A stretch of 64,000 nucleotides of DNA, taken from Lacibacter sp. H375. Lineage in GTDB: Bacteria > Bacteroidota > Bacteroidia > Chitinophagales > Chitinophagaceae. The notes under the pieces are model-generated. The model was not told the DNA's origin, did no database searches, and saw only the letters and a list, made by a program, of their open reading frames with translations. The stretch lies in contig NZ_JBBKTT010000001.1 in the NCBI RefSeq assembly GCF_037892425.1, forward strand, positions 4,464,001 through 4,528,000, written 5' to 3'. Below are positions 43,263 through 53,036 of the stretch, piece by piece. Position 1 is the stretch's first letter. The number at the start of each line of letters is the position of its first letter. A program made the translations under genes and the position numbers.

Positions 43263-45414
43263 ATGGGTGGTGTTTTGCCGTCTTTGCCGTCTTTGCCATC
43301 TCCACATCCTTTAATACTTCTGTCCGCAGATCGGTCCAATGGAAGGTTCTGTAAAAATTCTCCGGGGTTTCCTTACCACCCTGCTGGCTCAGGTGCACCA
43401 GCGGCATCCGTTCATATAAAGGCGCAGTAATGCGTATAACATCATCCCAATAAATAAGTGCCTGTTGTAAATATTGGATAGCCTGCTGTTTGTATTGCTC
43501 ACCACCACTTGTACGGTATCGTTGCAGCGCAAGGCCGCCTCTTATTTTAGCAGCAAAATGCAAACCGAGATAAGACCAGGTTTGTATATCGGCAACTTCA
43601 TAAACCAGTTGTTTGTTACCGTTAGCTTTGGTATCGATAGTACGCACCAGTTCCAATGCATTACGTCCATCCTTTTCCAACAGGTTGGCCAGTTGTAACG
43701 GTGTCAGCTTGTTTTTACTTATAACCGTATCGTTATTGATGGCCCGTACATAATCTTTAATAGAAATGTAACTTGTATCCATAGGTGGCTGGTTAATAAG
43801 TTTATCAACAGATATATAACCTACCGACTGTGTTACAGGATCTCTCGCCATCATACCTTCGGTATACAACGTAAAATCCCAACCGCAATCATAATCGGAT
43901 GCAATTCGCAAAGCAGCTTTACCTGCTAATGCAGATGCCTGCAACAGATCCTTACCCTGTTTGCCGTAACGATATATAAATTCATTATGAAACAATTGAT
44001 CGCTGCTTGTAGGGTTGTACAATAATCTTCCCCATAATTTATAAAACAACCATTGCCGTTCAAAAGCAAATTGCCGTGGCGTATTTAATGTTCCCTTGGT
44101 AAAATAATCTTTGGCAGGTATGTATGTCTCGGAGCCAATAATAAAACCACCACCCCACGAATGAGTGTTCTTTGTAACGAGATCTCTTACAAAAAAAGGA
44201 ACACCCCAACGCAAACAAAAGAAATCTTCGTTCCGTGCCGTCCACACAATTTTGTAAATGTCAGACTCCGGTTTGAAATACGTATCATACAATTTACCAC
44301 CATGTACTTTTATAAGTGTGGAAGTGGAATGTGCATGCGACCAATTGAATTTAAGATCGGCCCAGATGGGTCCTTCTAAAAAACCCATTGCAGCTTCTTC
44401 TTCCATTTTGCGGCGTGTGAGTTTTTCTGTTTCAATACTTGTTACGCCTAACGATCCTGTGGTACTGGAGAAAGGAATACGGTGTATGAGTTTTGTTTTA
44501 CGATTGGCCTGTCGCATACCTGCTATGATGGTTTCATGCATCCAGTCTTCCCGCTGTTGTGGTGTCATCCCTCCCATTCCTTCGCCCAATGTAATTCCCA
44601 TACCTGTAATCTCCGGGTATTCATTCAGCATTTGTGTTACACACTCACGGGTATAACGCTTAATAATCTCCGAGGTATCGCCATCTACAAAATAATCATG
44701 CTGCAGGTTATCCATTGCTACATTATGCGCTTTGGCAAACTCCGGCGTTACAAAAATGTTGAAGGGAATAATGTACACATCAATTGCTCTTTCACCTGCC
44801 ATGCGCATAATGCTGTGAAAAAGTGTTTGCCATTGTTTCATTTCTGCTGCTGTCCAGGGACTGGCTTCAGGAAAATTGGTGGGCTTTATTAAAAAAGTAT
44901 ATGGATGCAGATTCCATAACGTAAGACTGTTAAACCTGTTCTCCACCATCATATCAAGAAAAGATTTCCAGTACAAGGTATCTCTGCAGGTAGTATCGTG
45001 CAACTGAAGTGCATAGCTGTGGCGATAGCTGTCCCATGGTAAATCATACTTGATGGCACGCAAAGGCACAAAGGCTTTTTCTTCTCTTGGTTTGATAGTA
45101 TTTAAGGCGCTACCATTACGTACTTCTTCTGCAATTGAAAGTGCCGCATAAATCAACGCTCTGTTACTGCCGCCGGTAATGCGGATGTGATTGCCGGTAC
45201 GACTGATGGCAAAGTTTTCTTTACCATGTGCAATGCTATCCGTTACAAACGAAAAACGGAATTGCTTAGCGGTTACAAGTTTACGTAGTTGTGCAGACAG
45301 TTTTTGTACGGCATACACCTGCTGTGGCGATCGTTTATCATATTCAAATGATTGGGCAAGGCTTTGCTGCACAATTAAACCGCACAGTATCATCACGAAT
45401 AGTACTCTTATCAT
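43261..45414 (-). CDS. secreted glycoside hydrolase-like protein (GH20/GH67-type N-domain)
   Basis: This 717-residue protein has a signal peptide (MIRVLFVMILCGLIVQQSLA). The N-terminal 100 residues resemble the zincin-like domain that precedes GH20/GH67 barrels (HIRITGGSNRALIYAALSIA). The barrel part starts 'AIKYDLPWDSYRHSY' and includes 'NRFNSLTLWNLHPYTFLIKP' and 'EITGMGITLGEGMGGMTPQQ', then REDW. Candidate catalytic Glu/Asp residues are in the GEGMGG region and in 'LKFNWSHAHS'. The substrate is unknown; polysaccharide breakdown is likely. The last residues (MAKTAKTAKHHP) come from a 9-nt tandem repeat next to repeat B, so the natural C-terminus may be altered. Confidence 0.85.
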   Translation of the reverse strand: MIRVLFVMILCGLIVQQSLAQSFEYDKRSPQQVYAVQKLSAQLRKLVTAKQFRFSFVTDSIAHGKENFAISRTGNHIRITGGSNRALIYAALSIAEEVRNGSALNTIKPREEKAFVPLRAIKYDLPWDSYRHSYALQLHDTTCRDTLYWKSFLDMMVENRFNSLTLWNLHPYTFLIKPTNFPEASPWTAAEMKQWQTLFHSIMRMAGERAIDVYIIPFNIFVTPEFAKAHNVAMDNLQHDYFVDGDTSEIIKRYTRECVTQMLNEYPEITGMGITLGEGMGGMTPQQREDWMHETIIAGMRQANRKTKLIHRIPFSSTTGSLGVTSIETEKLTRRKMEEEAAMGFLEGPIWADLKFNWSHAHSTSTLIKVHGGKLYDTYFKPESDIYKIVWTARNEDFFCLRWGVPFFVRDLVTKNTHSWGGGFIIGSETYIPAKDYFTKGTLNTPRQFAFERQWLFYKLWGRLLYNPTSSDQLFHNEFIYRYGKQGKDLLQASALAGKAALRIASDYDCGWDFTLYTEGMMARDPVTQSVGYISVDKLINQPPMDTSYISIKDYVRAINNDTVISKNKLTPLQLANLLEKDGRNALELVRTIDTKANGNKQLVYEVADIQTWSYLGLHFAAKIRGGLALQRYRTSGGEQYKQQAIQYLQQALIYWDDVIRITAPLYERMPLVHLSQQGGKETPENFYRTFHWTDLRTEVLKDVEMAKTAKTAKHHP

Positions 45415-45627
45415 ATGGTCTTATGCTGATTGATAAAAAATTGATCAATCAACCAAATGAAGATAATAACAATTGAAGAAAGGATGATTAAATAAGAAGA
45501 TGCAGGATGATTGCAAACAGCAATGTAACCTACGAAGCGTCTTTACGAGGATGTGAGTTCTGTGGTAAGTTTTGTACCAAAGCAATCTTTTGTTTGCAAT
45601 TGTTATTCAATCTAAGAGATGAAAATT

Positions 45628-45667
45628 CCCCGTTTCCATCGGGATCGAATCAGTTGGCATCAAGTGG
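45628..45667. repeat. dispersed palindromic repeat, copy C (truncated)
   Basis: CCCCGTTTCCATCGGG (hairpin 1, with the loop changed to TTCC) is followed by ATCGAATCAGTTGGCATCAA and GTGG, and then stops 8 nt before the stop codon of the gene at 45675. The second half of the repeat is missing, as if cut by insertion of that gene. The rest of the 260-nt region 45415-45674 shows no gene. Confidence 0.75.
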
Positions 45668-45674
45668 GATTATT

Positions 45675-46217
45675 CTAAATGTGGCTATACACTATGTTTA
45701 AGTCACAATCTAATTTTTGCTTGAAGTCGTTTATGAAACTTTCCGTAAAACCTGGCCAATTCCAAAACCTAAAACCGAAATCACTAAAGCCCCATTCGGG
45801 TGAAAATTTAAATTGATGAATATCTGTCCCAATATTGCATAAAGGACAAGTCAAATTATTGCTTTTATTGTCGCCCCACTCGCTTAAAAAATCCCAATCT
45901 TCGTTTGCAATATCTTGTTTACAATGTGGGCAAAGAAGTACTTCTATTCCATTTTGTCCCGTATCAAAAACCTGTCGGTCAGTAATTATTTCTAATCCAT
46001 TTACACCTAATTCAAATGGTAAATATTCTGGTTCTGCCGTTATAAGTTTTGCCCCTTCGGAAATTGCATAGCCATCGGTTGAGCCAAGAACACAATCTGA
46101 CAGTGTTGGCTTAACTATGTCAAAAGAAACAAGCCATTGTAAAATTTCTTTCGCTTTAATTTCTTTGCCAGGATATTCTGATTGTCTTGGTACGATTGAA
46201 ATGCTATTATCGCTCAT
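45675..46217 (-). CDS. hypothetical double zinc-ribbon protein between two repeats
   Basis: This 180-residue soluble protein has two Cys pairs, LCPHC (about residues 94-98) and TCPLC (about 123-127), spaced as one zinc ribbon, followed by Trp/Phe-rich 'HQFKFSPEWGFSDFGFRFWN' and 'WPGFTESFINDFKQKLDC'. The N-terminal part 'YPGKEIKAKEILQWLVSFDI' is helical. The product resembles a conserved bacterial protein sometimes labelled 'sugar ABC transporter ATPase' without basis: no Walker motif is present. It is flanked by repeat copies C and D, and its 3' end abuts C. Confidence 0.78.
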   Translation of the reverse strand: MSDNSISIVPRQSEYPGKEIKAKEILQWLVSFDIVKPTLSDCVLGSTDGYAISEGAKLITAEPEYLPFELGVNGLEIITDRQVFDTGQNGIEVLLCPHCKQDIANEDWDFLSEWGDNKSNNLTCPLCNIGTDIHQFKFSPEWGFSDFGFRFWNWPGFTESFINDFKQKLDCDLNIVYSHI

Positions 46218-46276
46218 ATTTTATAATCAGATTTAAGTTATGTGGTGTGCCAATGCTCAGTTTTTTTTCTCAAATT

Positions 46277-46344
46277 CCTTGATACAATCAGGGACGAATC
46301 AGTTGGCATCAAGTGATCCACTGAGGTGGAACACTTGCGTCAGT
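46277..46344. repeat. dispersed palindromic repeat, copy D
   Basis: CCTTGATACAATCAGGG (hairpin 1, with changes on both arms that keep pairing) leads to ACGAATCAGTTGGCATCAAG, then TGATCCACTGAGGTGGAACA and CTTGCGTCAGT. The core pairs as CAAGTG/CACTTG and TCCAC/GTGGA around TGAG. It ends 16 nt before the stop codon of the minus-strand gene at 46360. Confidence 0.8.
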
Positions 46345-46359
46345 AGAGTGGCGACTTCA

Positions 46360-47652
46360 TCACATCTTTTTGCCAAACCACATAGAAAACTGATTCTTAC
46401 TAATGTCCATTTCCAAAGAATGATAAAACTCCCGTTTAATAACAATTTGAATCTTCTTTGTGTCTATTCCAAGGGAGACTAAAATCAACGCTCTCATAAA
46501 TATCCGGACAACCTTATTTATTTCATATAGCTGAAAAATAGTCCACACAAATGACTTCTCATCATAGTGAGTGTAATAATTTCGTGAATCAAGTAAATAA
46601 CTAAGAAATTCCTTTTTCTCTAACGGCAGATCAATCTTCAACCCTTCGCTCTCAAGAATACTAAAAAAATGAAAGTAACGCATCATATTAGTCCATTCTT
46701 TTCTTTTATTATTCTGCAAACCAAATTCCACATCCACCTCGCTCTTTATTCTATCACGAAGTTCCACGTCATCTTCATAAAAATACTTGTGAAGAACTTC
46801 AATAGATTGAGTTAGATATAGAAATATTATTTCCGGGTTATTTGACTTCAATCCAGTCTCCCACAGAGAAACGACTTGATCAAACTTCTCTCTTTGTGAA
46901 AAATATTTTTGAACTACTACACTAAAATTTTCCACCTCATTATATTGAAGCAAAACATGAAATCTACTCTCTTCGAAATCAACTTCACTAAGAATTAAGT
47001 TTACGAATTGCACACCTCTTTCAAAGACGAGTTTTTTTGTATTAGGTACAACTGTCAAAAAAAGGGTGTAAAAATTAAGCAGCGAATAATAAGCAGCGAA
47101 TAATCTATTTCTCGACGTCGGATTGGCTGCATAAACCGTCATAGAAACATCTTCAAAAAATCTAACCTCACCCGACTTTAAACTAAAATGCGGCCTCAAT
47201 AAAAACTTCAAAAAATATTCTTCAGATAAAAAGTATTCGATCGAAACCTCATTGCCAATACTAACTGAAATTAATTTCTCTCCTCCTTTTTCATGGGAAA
47301 TATCAATAAGCTTTGGAGGTATCCAGTTAGACATATTTGTTACCTCTGCGTTTAAACTTGTATAGGCTTTGCTATCAAATAAATCATCCACGATATTATC
47401 ATAAAGTTCATTTATTATGTAAGAAACCTTATTGCCATTACTTTTCGAAAAGATGCTCTGAATAAGCGTAAAGTTTTGCTTTGGGGAATAGCAAAACATT
47501 ATAGGGATTGTATCAAATGACATTCTCCCATAAGGATGTTCCGAAAATTCAATCACTTTTTGTTTTGAGGAAATAATTAAAACACCTAACATTTCCTTTC
47601 CTTCTAAATCTGGTATGATTACTTTAACATGCAATGTGTTGTTTTCATCCAT
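46360..47652 (-). CDS. ApeA-like HEPN-domain protein, candidate anti-phage factor
   Basis: The start is ATG 47652 (430 residues; the longer frame begins with TTG). The N-terminal about 210 residues are a beta-rich domain resembling ApeA N-domains (CYSPKQNFTLIQSIFSKSNG in the middle). The C-terminal about 200 residues are helical, with 'FLYLTQSIEVLHKYFYEDD' and 'EFLSYLLDSRNYYTHYDEKS' carrying the HEPN signature R-N-x3-H (Arg357, His362). HEPN proteins are typically RNases that act in toxin-antitoxin and phage defence; ApeA is an abortive single-gene defence. AT-rich relative to neighbours, and next to repeat D, so probably acquired. Defence function here is inference. Confidence 0.75.
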   Translation of the reverse strand: MDENNTLHVKVIIPDLEGKEMLGVLIISSKQKVIEFSEHPYGRMSFDTIPIMFCYSPKQNFTLIQSIFSKSNGNKVSYIINELYDNIVDDLFDSKAYTSLNAEVTNMSNWIPPKLIDISHEKGGEKLISVSIGNEVSIEYFLSEEYFLKFLLRPHFSLKSGEVRFFEDVSMTVYAANPTSRNRLFAAYYSLLNFYTLFLTVVPNTKKLVFERGVQFVNLILSEVDFEESRFHVLLQYNEVENFSVVVQKYFSQREKFDQVVSLWETGLKSNNPEIIFLYLTQSIEVLHKYFYEDDVELRDRIKSEVDVEFGLQNNKRKEWTNMMRYFHFFSILESEGLKIDLPLEKKEFLSYLLDSRNYYTHYDEKSFVWTIFQLYEINKVVRIFMRALILVSLGIDTKKIQIVIKREFYHSLEMDISKNQFSMWFGKKM

Positions 47653-47733
47653 AATCAAAACTCAGTTTTTATTAACAATAGATAGCTTGACATTTACTGC
47701 ATCCACTACCAAGAGAAATTCGCTTTAGGCATC

Positions 47734-50700
47734 CTACTTCCAAATCGCTCCCACTCCTGCTTCACTCAACTTTTTATTCAATGCATTCAAACGCAGTTCC
47801 AGTGCATCTGCTCTTTGTTTTAATGCAGTCCATTGTGTATCGTATTCTTTTTTCAAATCAAGGCTTGGTTGGTTCACACGAGGTATATCGCTTTCTGTTT
47901 GATTGATTAGGAAAAGGTAGTTGGCGGTAAACTTATTGGGGAAATTTTCTACATCATCATAAGCTTTGCTTTTGCGCTGCACCATGTCATCATCCCATGC
48001 TTTCATGTCTTTACTTAACGAATCAGCTTCTTTTTTAAGCGCTGCGAATTTCGCATCGGTTAAGTTTTTGATGAGATCATTCAACTGCAAACGTTTACCA
48101 TTGAGTTTATTGATGAGGTTATGCATGGCCGTTACATCTGCTTCCATAGTACTCATCAACGCATCATATGCAGCATACTCAGCAGGCGTTGTTGAATACA
48201 AGGGATTAGCAGCAATCACAGCCGTAGTGATTGTTTGCTGCGTTCCTGCTTTAATGGTAACGTTATAAGTACCGGGGATGGCTTTATGTCCTGCATAACT
48301 GCTTTCGATATACACATTCGGTATGCCGGGCATGGTTGCATGACGCATATCCCACACAAAACGATTCAATCCTTTTTGTTTATTGAGTGTAGGGTTTGGA
48401 GATGGTGCGCCATCATAGTACGCTACATTATCTGCCACCGAACTAAAACTGCGGATGAGTTTTCCTTTTGCATCAGTGATCGTCATCGTTACCGTATCGG
48501 TTGCTTTCAACTCCGGTAAGTTGTAATACAGCACTACGCCATTAGCAGGATTAACACCCACACCACGTGCCGTACCGGTTGGACTGGCTGTATTCATGGC
48601 ACTGAAACCATTGGCGATATACGCCTCTTCGGGTTGATATACCTGCAAACCGCTTTGTTCTTTTTTGTATTGACGTAAAACATGCAGATCATCTAACACC
48701 CAAAAGCTTCTGCCCGATGTTGCTGCAATCAAATCGCCTTTGTGTACACGCAGATCGGTAATGGGTGTAACAGGTAAATTCAATTGAAACGGTTGCCATT
48801 GCTTACCGCCGTCAAATGAAACAAATACACCTAACTCTGTACCTGCATACAGCAGGTCTTTGCGCATATCATCTTCACGCACTACACGTGTAAATGCATT
48901 GTTGGGCAAACCGTTTACAAGCTTGGTCCATGTTTTACCATAGTCGGTTGTTTTGTAAATGGCCGGCGCATGATCGTTAAACTTATAACGTGTGGTAGCA
49001 ATGTAAGCCGTTGCTTTATCGTGTGGGGATACTTCAATGGCATTGATGAGACATTCCTGCAAACCTGCTGGCGTAATGTTTGTCCATGTTGCACAACCAT
49101 CTTTTGTTACATATACATAACCATCATCACTACCCGTATAGATCACACCTTTTTCGTGTGGTGATTCTATGACGTAAGCCAGTGTTCCATAGTTCTCCGC
49201 TCCCACGGCTTCATTGGTATACGGCACACCGCCTTTGCCTTGTTTTTCTTTTTCGTTGCGTGTAAGATCAGGTGATACTTCTTTCCAGCTACGTCCCATA
49301 TCGGTTGTCTTCAACAATAACTGTGAACCATGATAATAAGTATTCGGTTCATGTTTGCTCCAGATGATAGGCGCATTCCAGTTGTAACGGTACTTAATAT
49401 CTTTTGCATCCTTGCCAAGATACTGAATAGGTGCAGGCATGATGTTGGTGCTTGCTTTTGCTTTGGTATCGAGCACTTCAATAGTGCCCTGGTAACTGCC
49501 GCCCAACACATAACGTGGATCGTTCGGGTCGAATGCAAGGAAGGCACTTTCGCCACCTGCTGATGCTTCCCAATCACTTGCAGTGATACTGCTTCCGCCA
49601 AATGAACGATGGGGAATAGACACCGATGTATTATCCTGCTGACCTGCATAGATGCGATACGGAAATTGATTATCTACATTGATGCGGTAGAACTGTGCCG
49701 TGGGCATTTGATTCTGTGGACTCCATGTTTTTGCAAAGTTCACTGACACAGAACAACCGCCATCGTTACTGATGATCATGTTGTTTGAATTTTTTGGATT
49801 GATCCAGAGATCATGATAATCGCCATGTGTACCGCTTAAGTTCTCCCATGTTTTGCCACCATCTCTTGAACGCAAAGCCGGTGCACTCAACACATAAATG
49901 GTTTGATCGTTATTAGGATCGATAAACAATTCGATGTAATACCATGCACGTTGAATCAAGCGATGATCATCTGTAATGCGGCTCCAGCTGGCACCTGCAT
50001 TGTTGCTTACGAATAAACCACCAGCTTCTTTTTCACTGTCACTTTCAATCAACGCATATACTTTCTCGGGATTGGAACGACTAACGGCAATGGACATCTT
50101 ACCCATTTCTGTTGGCAATCCTGTTGTTAACTTCTGCCATGTATCACCACCATCCACACTTTTATACAAACCACTTCCTGCACCACCACTGATCACCTGC
50201 CAGGGTTTGCGGCCATGCTCCCACATGGATGCATAGATGATACGTGGATTGTTCATGTCCATGCTCAATTCATTGCAACCTGTATTTTCATTTACAAATA
50301 ATACATTTTTCCAGGTGGCACCACCATCCGTTGATTTATAGATACCACGTTCTTTACTCTTGCTGTACAATGCACCTTGTGCTGCTACAAGCAAAGTGTT
50401 GGGGTCTTTTGGATGCACTACAATGCGTGCAATATGTTGTGTGGCTTCGAGGCCGAGGTGTTTCCATGTTTTGCCTGCATCAGTACTCTTGTATACACCA
50501 TCACCATGATGCGTCATTACACCACGCACTGCATGTTCACCCATGCCAACATAAACTACGTTTGCATCACTTTCAGGAACAGTCAACGCACCCACACTTC
50601 CTGTTTTAAAATAACCATCAGAGATATTGTTCCAGTTTAAACCAAGATCATCTGTCTTCCACAAACCACCACCTGTTGTACCCATGTAATAGGTATTGAT

Positions 50701-50874
50701 ATCGCCGGGAACACCTGTGCCGCAGTTGGATCGTCCTCCACGGAAGGGGCCAATACTGCGCCACTTAACTGCCGAGAATTGTTTGTTGAGATCGGTTTTG
50801 CTTGTGTCTGTTTTTGTTTGAGCGTTGATAGTTATTGCTGAGAGAAGAAGTGCAAGGAGGAAATATTTCTGCAT
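47734..50874 (-). CDS. BNR/sortilin-like beta-propeller secreted protein
   Basis: From ATG 50874 (1046 residues; the ORF is open to 51018 but the N-terminus there is not a signal) a signal peptide [19 protein letters not shown] precedes many Asp-box/BNR repeats (S-x-D-x-G-x-T-W: [10 protein letters not shown], '[20 protein letters not shown]', '[12 protein letters not shown]', '[12 protein letters not shown]'), forming sortilin/VPS10-like ten-bladed propellers. The C-terminal part is a beta-sandwich followed by a helical coiled-coil-like end ('[14 protein letters not shown]'). No catalytic residue is evident; the Asp-boxes are structural. It is divergent from the M28 peptidase. Confidence 0.93.
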   Translation of the reverse strand: MQKYFLLALLLSAITINAQTKTDTSKTDLNKQFSAVKWRSIGPFRGGRSNCGTGVPGDINTYYMGTTGGGLWKTDDLGLNWNNISDGYFKTGSVGALTVPESDANVVYVGMGEHAVRGVMTHHGDGVYKSTDAGKTWKHLGLEATQHIARIVVHPKDPNTLLVAAQGALYSKSKERGIYKSTDGGATWKNVLFVNENTGCNELSMDMNNPRIIYASMWEHGRKPWQVISGGAGSGLYKSVDGGDTWQKLTTGLPTEMGKMSIAVSRSNPEKVYALIESDSEKEAGGLFVSNNAGASWSRITDDHRLIQRAWYYIELFIDPNNDQTIYVLSAPALRSRDGGKTWENLSGTHGDYHDLWINPKNSNNMIISNDGGCSVSVNFAKTWSPQNQMPTAQFYRINVDNQFPYRIYAGQQDNTSVSIPHRSFGGSSITASDWEASAGGESAFLAFDPNDPRYVLGGSYQGTIEVLDTKAKASTNIMPAPIQYLGKDAKDIKYRYNWNAPIIWSKHEPNTYYHGSQLLLKTTDMGRSWKEVSPDLTRNEKEKQGKGGVPYTNEAVGAENYGTLAYVIESPHEKGVIYTGSDDGYVYVTKDGCATWTNITPAGLQECLINAIEVSPHDKATAYIATTRYKFNDHAPAIYKTTDYGKTWTKLVNGLPNNAFTRVVREDDMRKDLLYAGTELGVFVSFDGGKQWQPFQLNLPVTPITDLRVHKGDLIAATSGRSFWVLDDLHVLRQYKKEQSGLQVYQPEEAYIANGFSAMNTASPTGTARGVGVNPANGVVLYYNLPELKATDTVTMTITDAKGKLIRSFSSVADNVAYYDGAPSPNPTLNKQKGLNRFVWDMRHATMPGIPNVYIESSYAGHKAIPGTYNVTIKAGTQQTITTAVIAANPLYSTTPAEYAAYDALMSTMEADVTAMHNLINKLNGKRLQLNDLIKNLTDAKFAALKKEADSLSKDMKAWDDDMVQRKSKAYDDVENFPNKFTANYLFLINQTESDIPRVNQPSLDLKKEYDTQWTALKQRADALELRLNALNKKLSEAGVGAIWK

Positions 50875-51073
50875 GCTTATTGTTTTGGAATGGGAATATA
50901 AAACAAGTTTGCCAGAGATGAGTAAGCAGATATATAGATGGATGTGATCTGGGAAGAAGTTCACGCAAGGTAAGCAGAGGAACGGAGACGAAAAGTTGTT
51001 TGGCCACGGATGGAACAAATAAGGAGAGATGAACTTGTTGAAACGGGTATCTTATTTTCGGTATCTTGGTTAC

Positions 51074-52705
51074 ATGAAAAAGTATGTACTTCTATTGCTG
51101 AGTATAGCAACCTTACATGGTTCTGCACAGCAGGTAAAAATTTCAAAGAACATTCAACAGGCTATGAACAGGATCGATACCAATACGATCCGTTCGCATA
51201 TTGCGTACCTGGCCGATGATAAATTAAAAGGCCGCTTACCCGGCACCGAAGGTTATCAATTGGCTGTTGACTATGTGGTTGAACAATATAAAAAAATGGG
51301 TGTTGCCCCCGGTGGTGATAATGGAGGCTATACACAAAAATTAATTCTGCGTCGTTCGTTGCTGAATAATAAATCTTCTGTTGCAGTTTTGAAAGACAAA
51401 CAAGGTAATATTGATTCCTTACAATTTGCAATTGATTATACCGCTGCCCCACATCCCATGCTTGCCAATGCTGCAGCAGAAGCAGAATTGGTATTTGCCG
51501 GCTATGGTGTAGAAATTCCAGGACAGTATTCTGATTACACTGGCATCGATGTAAAAGGAAAAATTGTTGTTCTTATTGCAGGCGCACCAGATGGATTGAT
51601 CTCAACACTAACAGCGCATTTCTCTAATGCAGGAAATAAAATGACGACTGCATTTACAAAAGGGGCCGTTGGAGCTGTACTGATCAATTTAACAACAAGA
51701 TTGTCGGGAAATGCTACGGCTGCCATACAATCGAATGTGGCAGTTAACCCAACTAAAACAGAAGCCTATGGCCGTGGTTTTACAGGCAATCTGAAAGTAG
51801 TACTCAACGGCGGCAAAGCATTGCTCAGCCGTTTTTTTATGCACTCCGGTAAAAACATGGAGCAGGTGTTGATTGATATTAAAAAAGGAAAAGCATCGTC
51901 CTTTGCATTGCCGTACAGTATAGCTGCATCGTACAGCACAGCACATACCGATTTTGAAAGTTATAATGTGGTTGGATTAATTCCGGGTAGTGATAACGTA
52001 TTGAAAAATGAATATGTGGTGCATTCTGCACATCTCGATCATGTGGGCATTGGTCGTGCAGTCAATGGTGATTCGATTTATAATGGTGCACATGATAATG
52101 CATCGGGTGTTGCTTCATTACTTGAGATTGCACGTATCTACAAAACGTCAAATGCAAAACCAAAACGTTCAGTATTGATCGTGATGGTAACAGCTGAAGA
52201 AATGGGATTGGTTGGTTCCTCTTATTTTGCTGCAAACCCTACTGTACCAAAAGCATCAATTGTTGCTGATGTAAATACGGATATGCCGACCGTGATCGCT
52301 CCGCTGCTTTCCGTTGTGCCGTTAGGTGCCGAACATTCAAGCATTATGAACAATGTAAAATTTGCAGCTTCCTATTTAAAACTGGATGTAGAAAAAGATC
52401 CGGAGCCTGAACAAAACCGTTTTGTTCGTAGTGATCAATACAGTTTCGTGATGAATGGAATTCCCGCCCTGCATATCAAGTATGGCAACAAAACAAATAT
52501 CCCCGGTTTTGACCTGGATGCATTTATCAAACAATGGCGTGCGAAATACTATCACCAAAGTGCAGATGGTTTAGATGGCATTTTCAATTTTACAGCAGCA
52601 AAAACCTATGTGCAGTTGAATTTCCTCATCAGTTATTCCATTGCGCAAACAACTGAACGTCCCATGTGGAATAAGGGTGATTTGTTTGGAACGGTGCAGC
52701 AATAA
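51074..52705 (+). CDS. M28-family zinc aminopeptidase with PA domain
   Basis: From ATG 51074 (543 residues) there is a signal peptide (MKKYVLLLLSIATLHGSAQQ). A protease-associated domain is inserted at about 130-255. The M28 core shows the zinc ligands: His in VVHSAHLDHVG, Asp in GAHDNASGVAS, Glu-Glu in VTAEEMGLVGS (catalytic base and ligand), Asp in VADVNTDMP, and His in ALHIKYGN. It releases N-terminal amino acids from peptides in the periplasm or outside. The upstream frame from 51029 is less signal-like. Fits a peptide-utilising lifestyle with the S9 peptidase at 21971. Confidence 0.93.
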   Translation: MKKYVLLLLSIATLHGSAQQVKISKNIQQAMNRIDTNTIRSHIAYLADDKLKGRLPGTEGYQLAVDYVVEQYKKMGVAPGGDNGGYTQKLILRRSLLNNKSSVAVLKDKQGNIDSLQFAIDYTAAPHPMLANAAAEAELVFAGYGVEIPGQYSDYTGIDVKGKIVVLIAGAPDGLISTLTAHFSNAGNKMTTAFTKGAVGAVLINLTTRLSGNATAAIQSNVAVNPTKTEAYGRGFTGNLKVVLNGGKALLSRFFMHSGKNMEQVLIDIKKGKASSFALPYSIAASYSTAHTDFESYNVVGLIPGSDNVLKNEYVVHSAHLDHVGIGRAVNGDSIYNGAHDNASGVASLLEIARIYKTSNAKPKRSVLIVMVTAEEMGLVGSSYFAANPTVPKASIVADVNTDMPTVIAPLLSVVPLGAEHSSIMNNVKFAASYLKLDVEKDPEPEQNRFVRSDQYSFVMNGIPALHIKYGNKTNIPGFDLDAFIKQWRAKYYHQSADGLDGIFNFTAAKTYVQLNFLISYSIAQTTERPMWNKGDLFGTVQQ

Positions 52706-52865
52706 ACAAACGTTTTAAAAAAGCCCGATACCGGCCGATCTGTCCCTCGGTTATTACTGCTCACCCCAAACAAAAAGTCTGCTTAATGTTTTGCAGCCGG
52801 ATGAAGCATGATAATAATCAGTTTTCTAAAGAGTCTATCCCATTTTTAGGCCTTTAAGACTGTAA

Positions 52866-52873
52866 TAAATTTG
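52866..52873 (+). promoter_or_regulatory. candidate -7 box for pta-ackA
   Basis: TAAATTTG is an exact TAnnTTTG match about 165 nt before the pta start. No clean -33 TTTG is present. The 331-nt region 52706-53036 otherwise shows no gene and no strong hairpin. Confidence 0.3.
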
Positions 52874-53036
52874 CACAAACAAAATAAAACTGCCGGTAAA
52901 AGGCTGTTTATTTCATTTGTTCATTTTTATTTGCTTTTTGGGCAAATAGTATATCCACAAAATTATTATCGCTGTGGTTATAAATTAGCTCGATAATTTT
53001 TATGGATATTTCCTGTATTCAACTAATTTTTACTTT

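Noticed and set aside
42721-46344. CRISPR array
   Set aside because: Only four repeats, irregular spacing of 0.5-2.4 kb, genes between them and no cas genes.
46240-46482. Plus-strand frame across repeat D
   Set aside because: Frame is open only by chance over repeat D and the antisense end of the HEPN gene; no conserved protein features.
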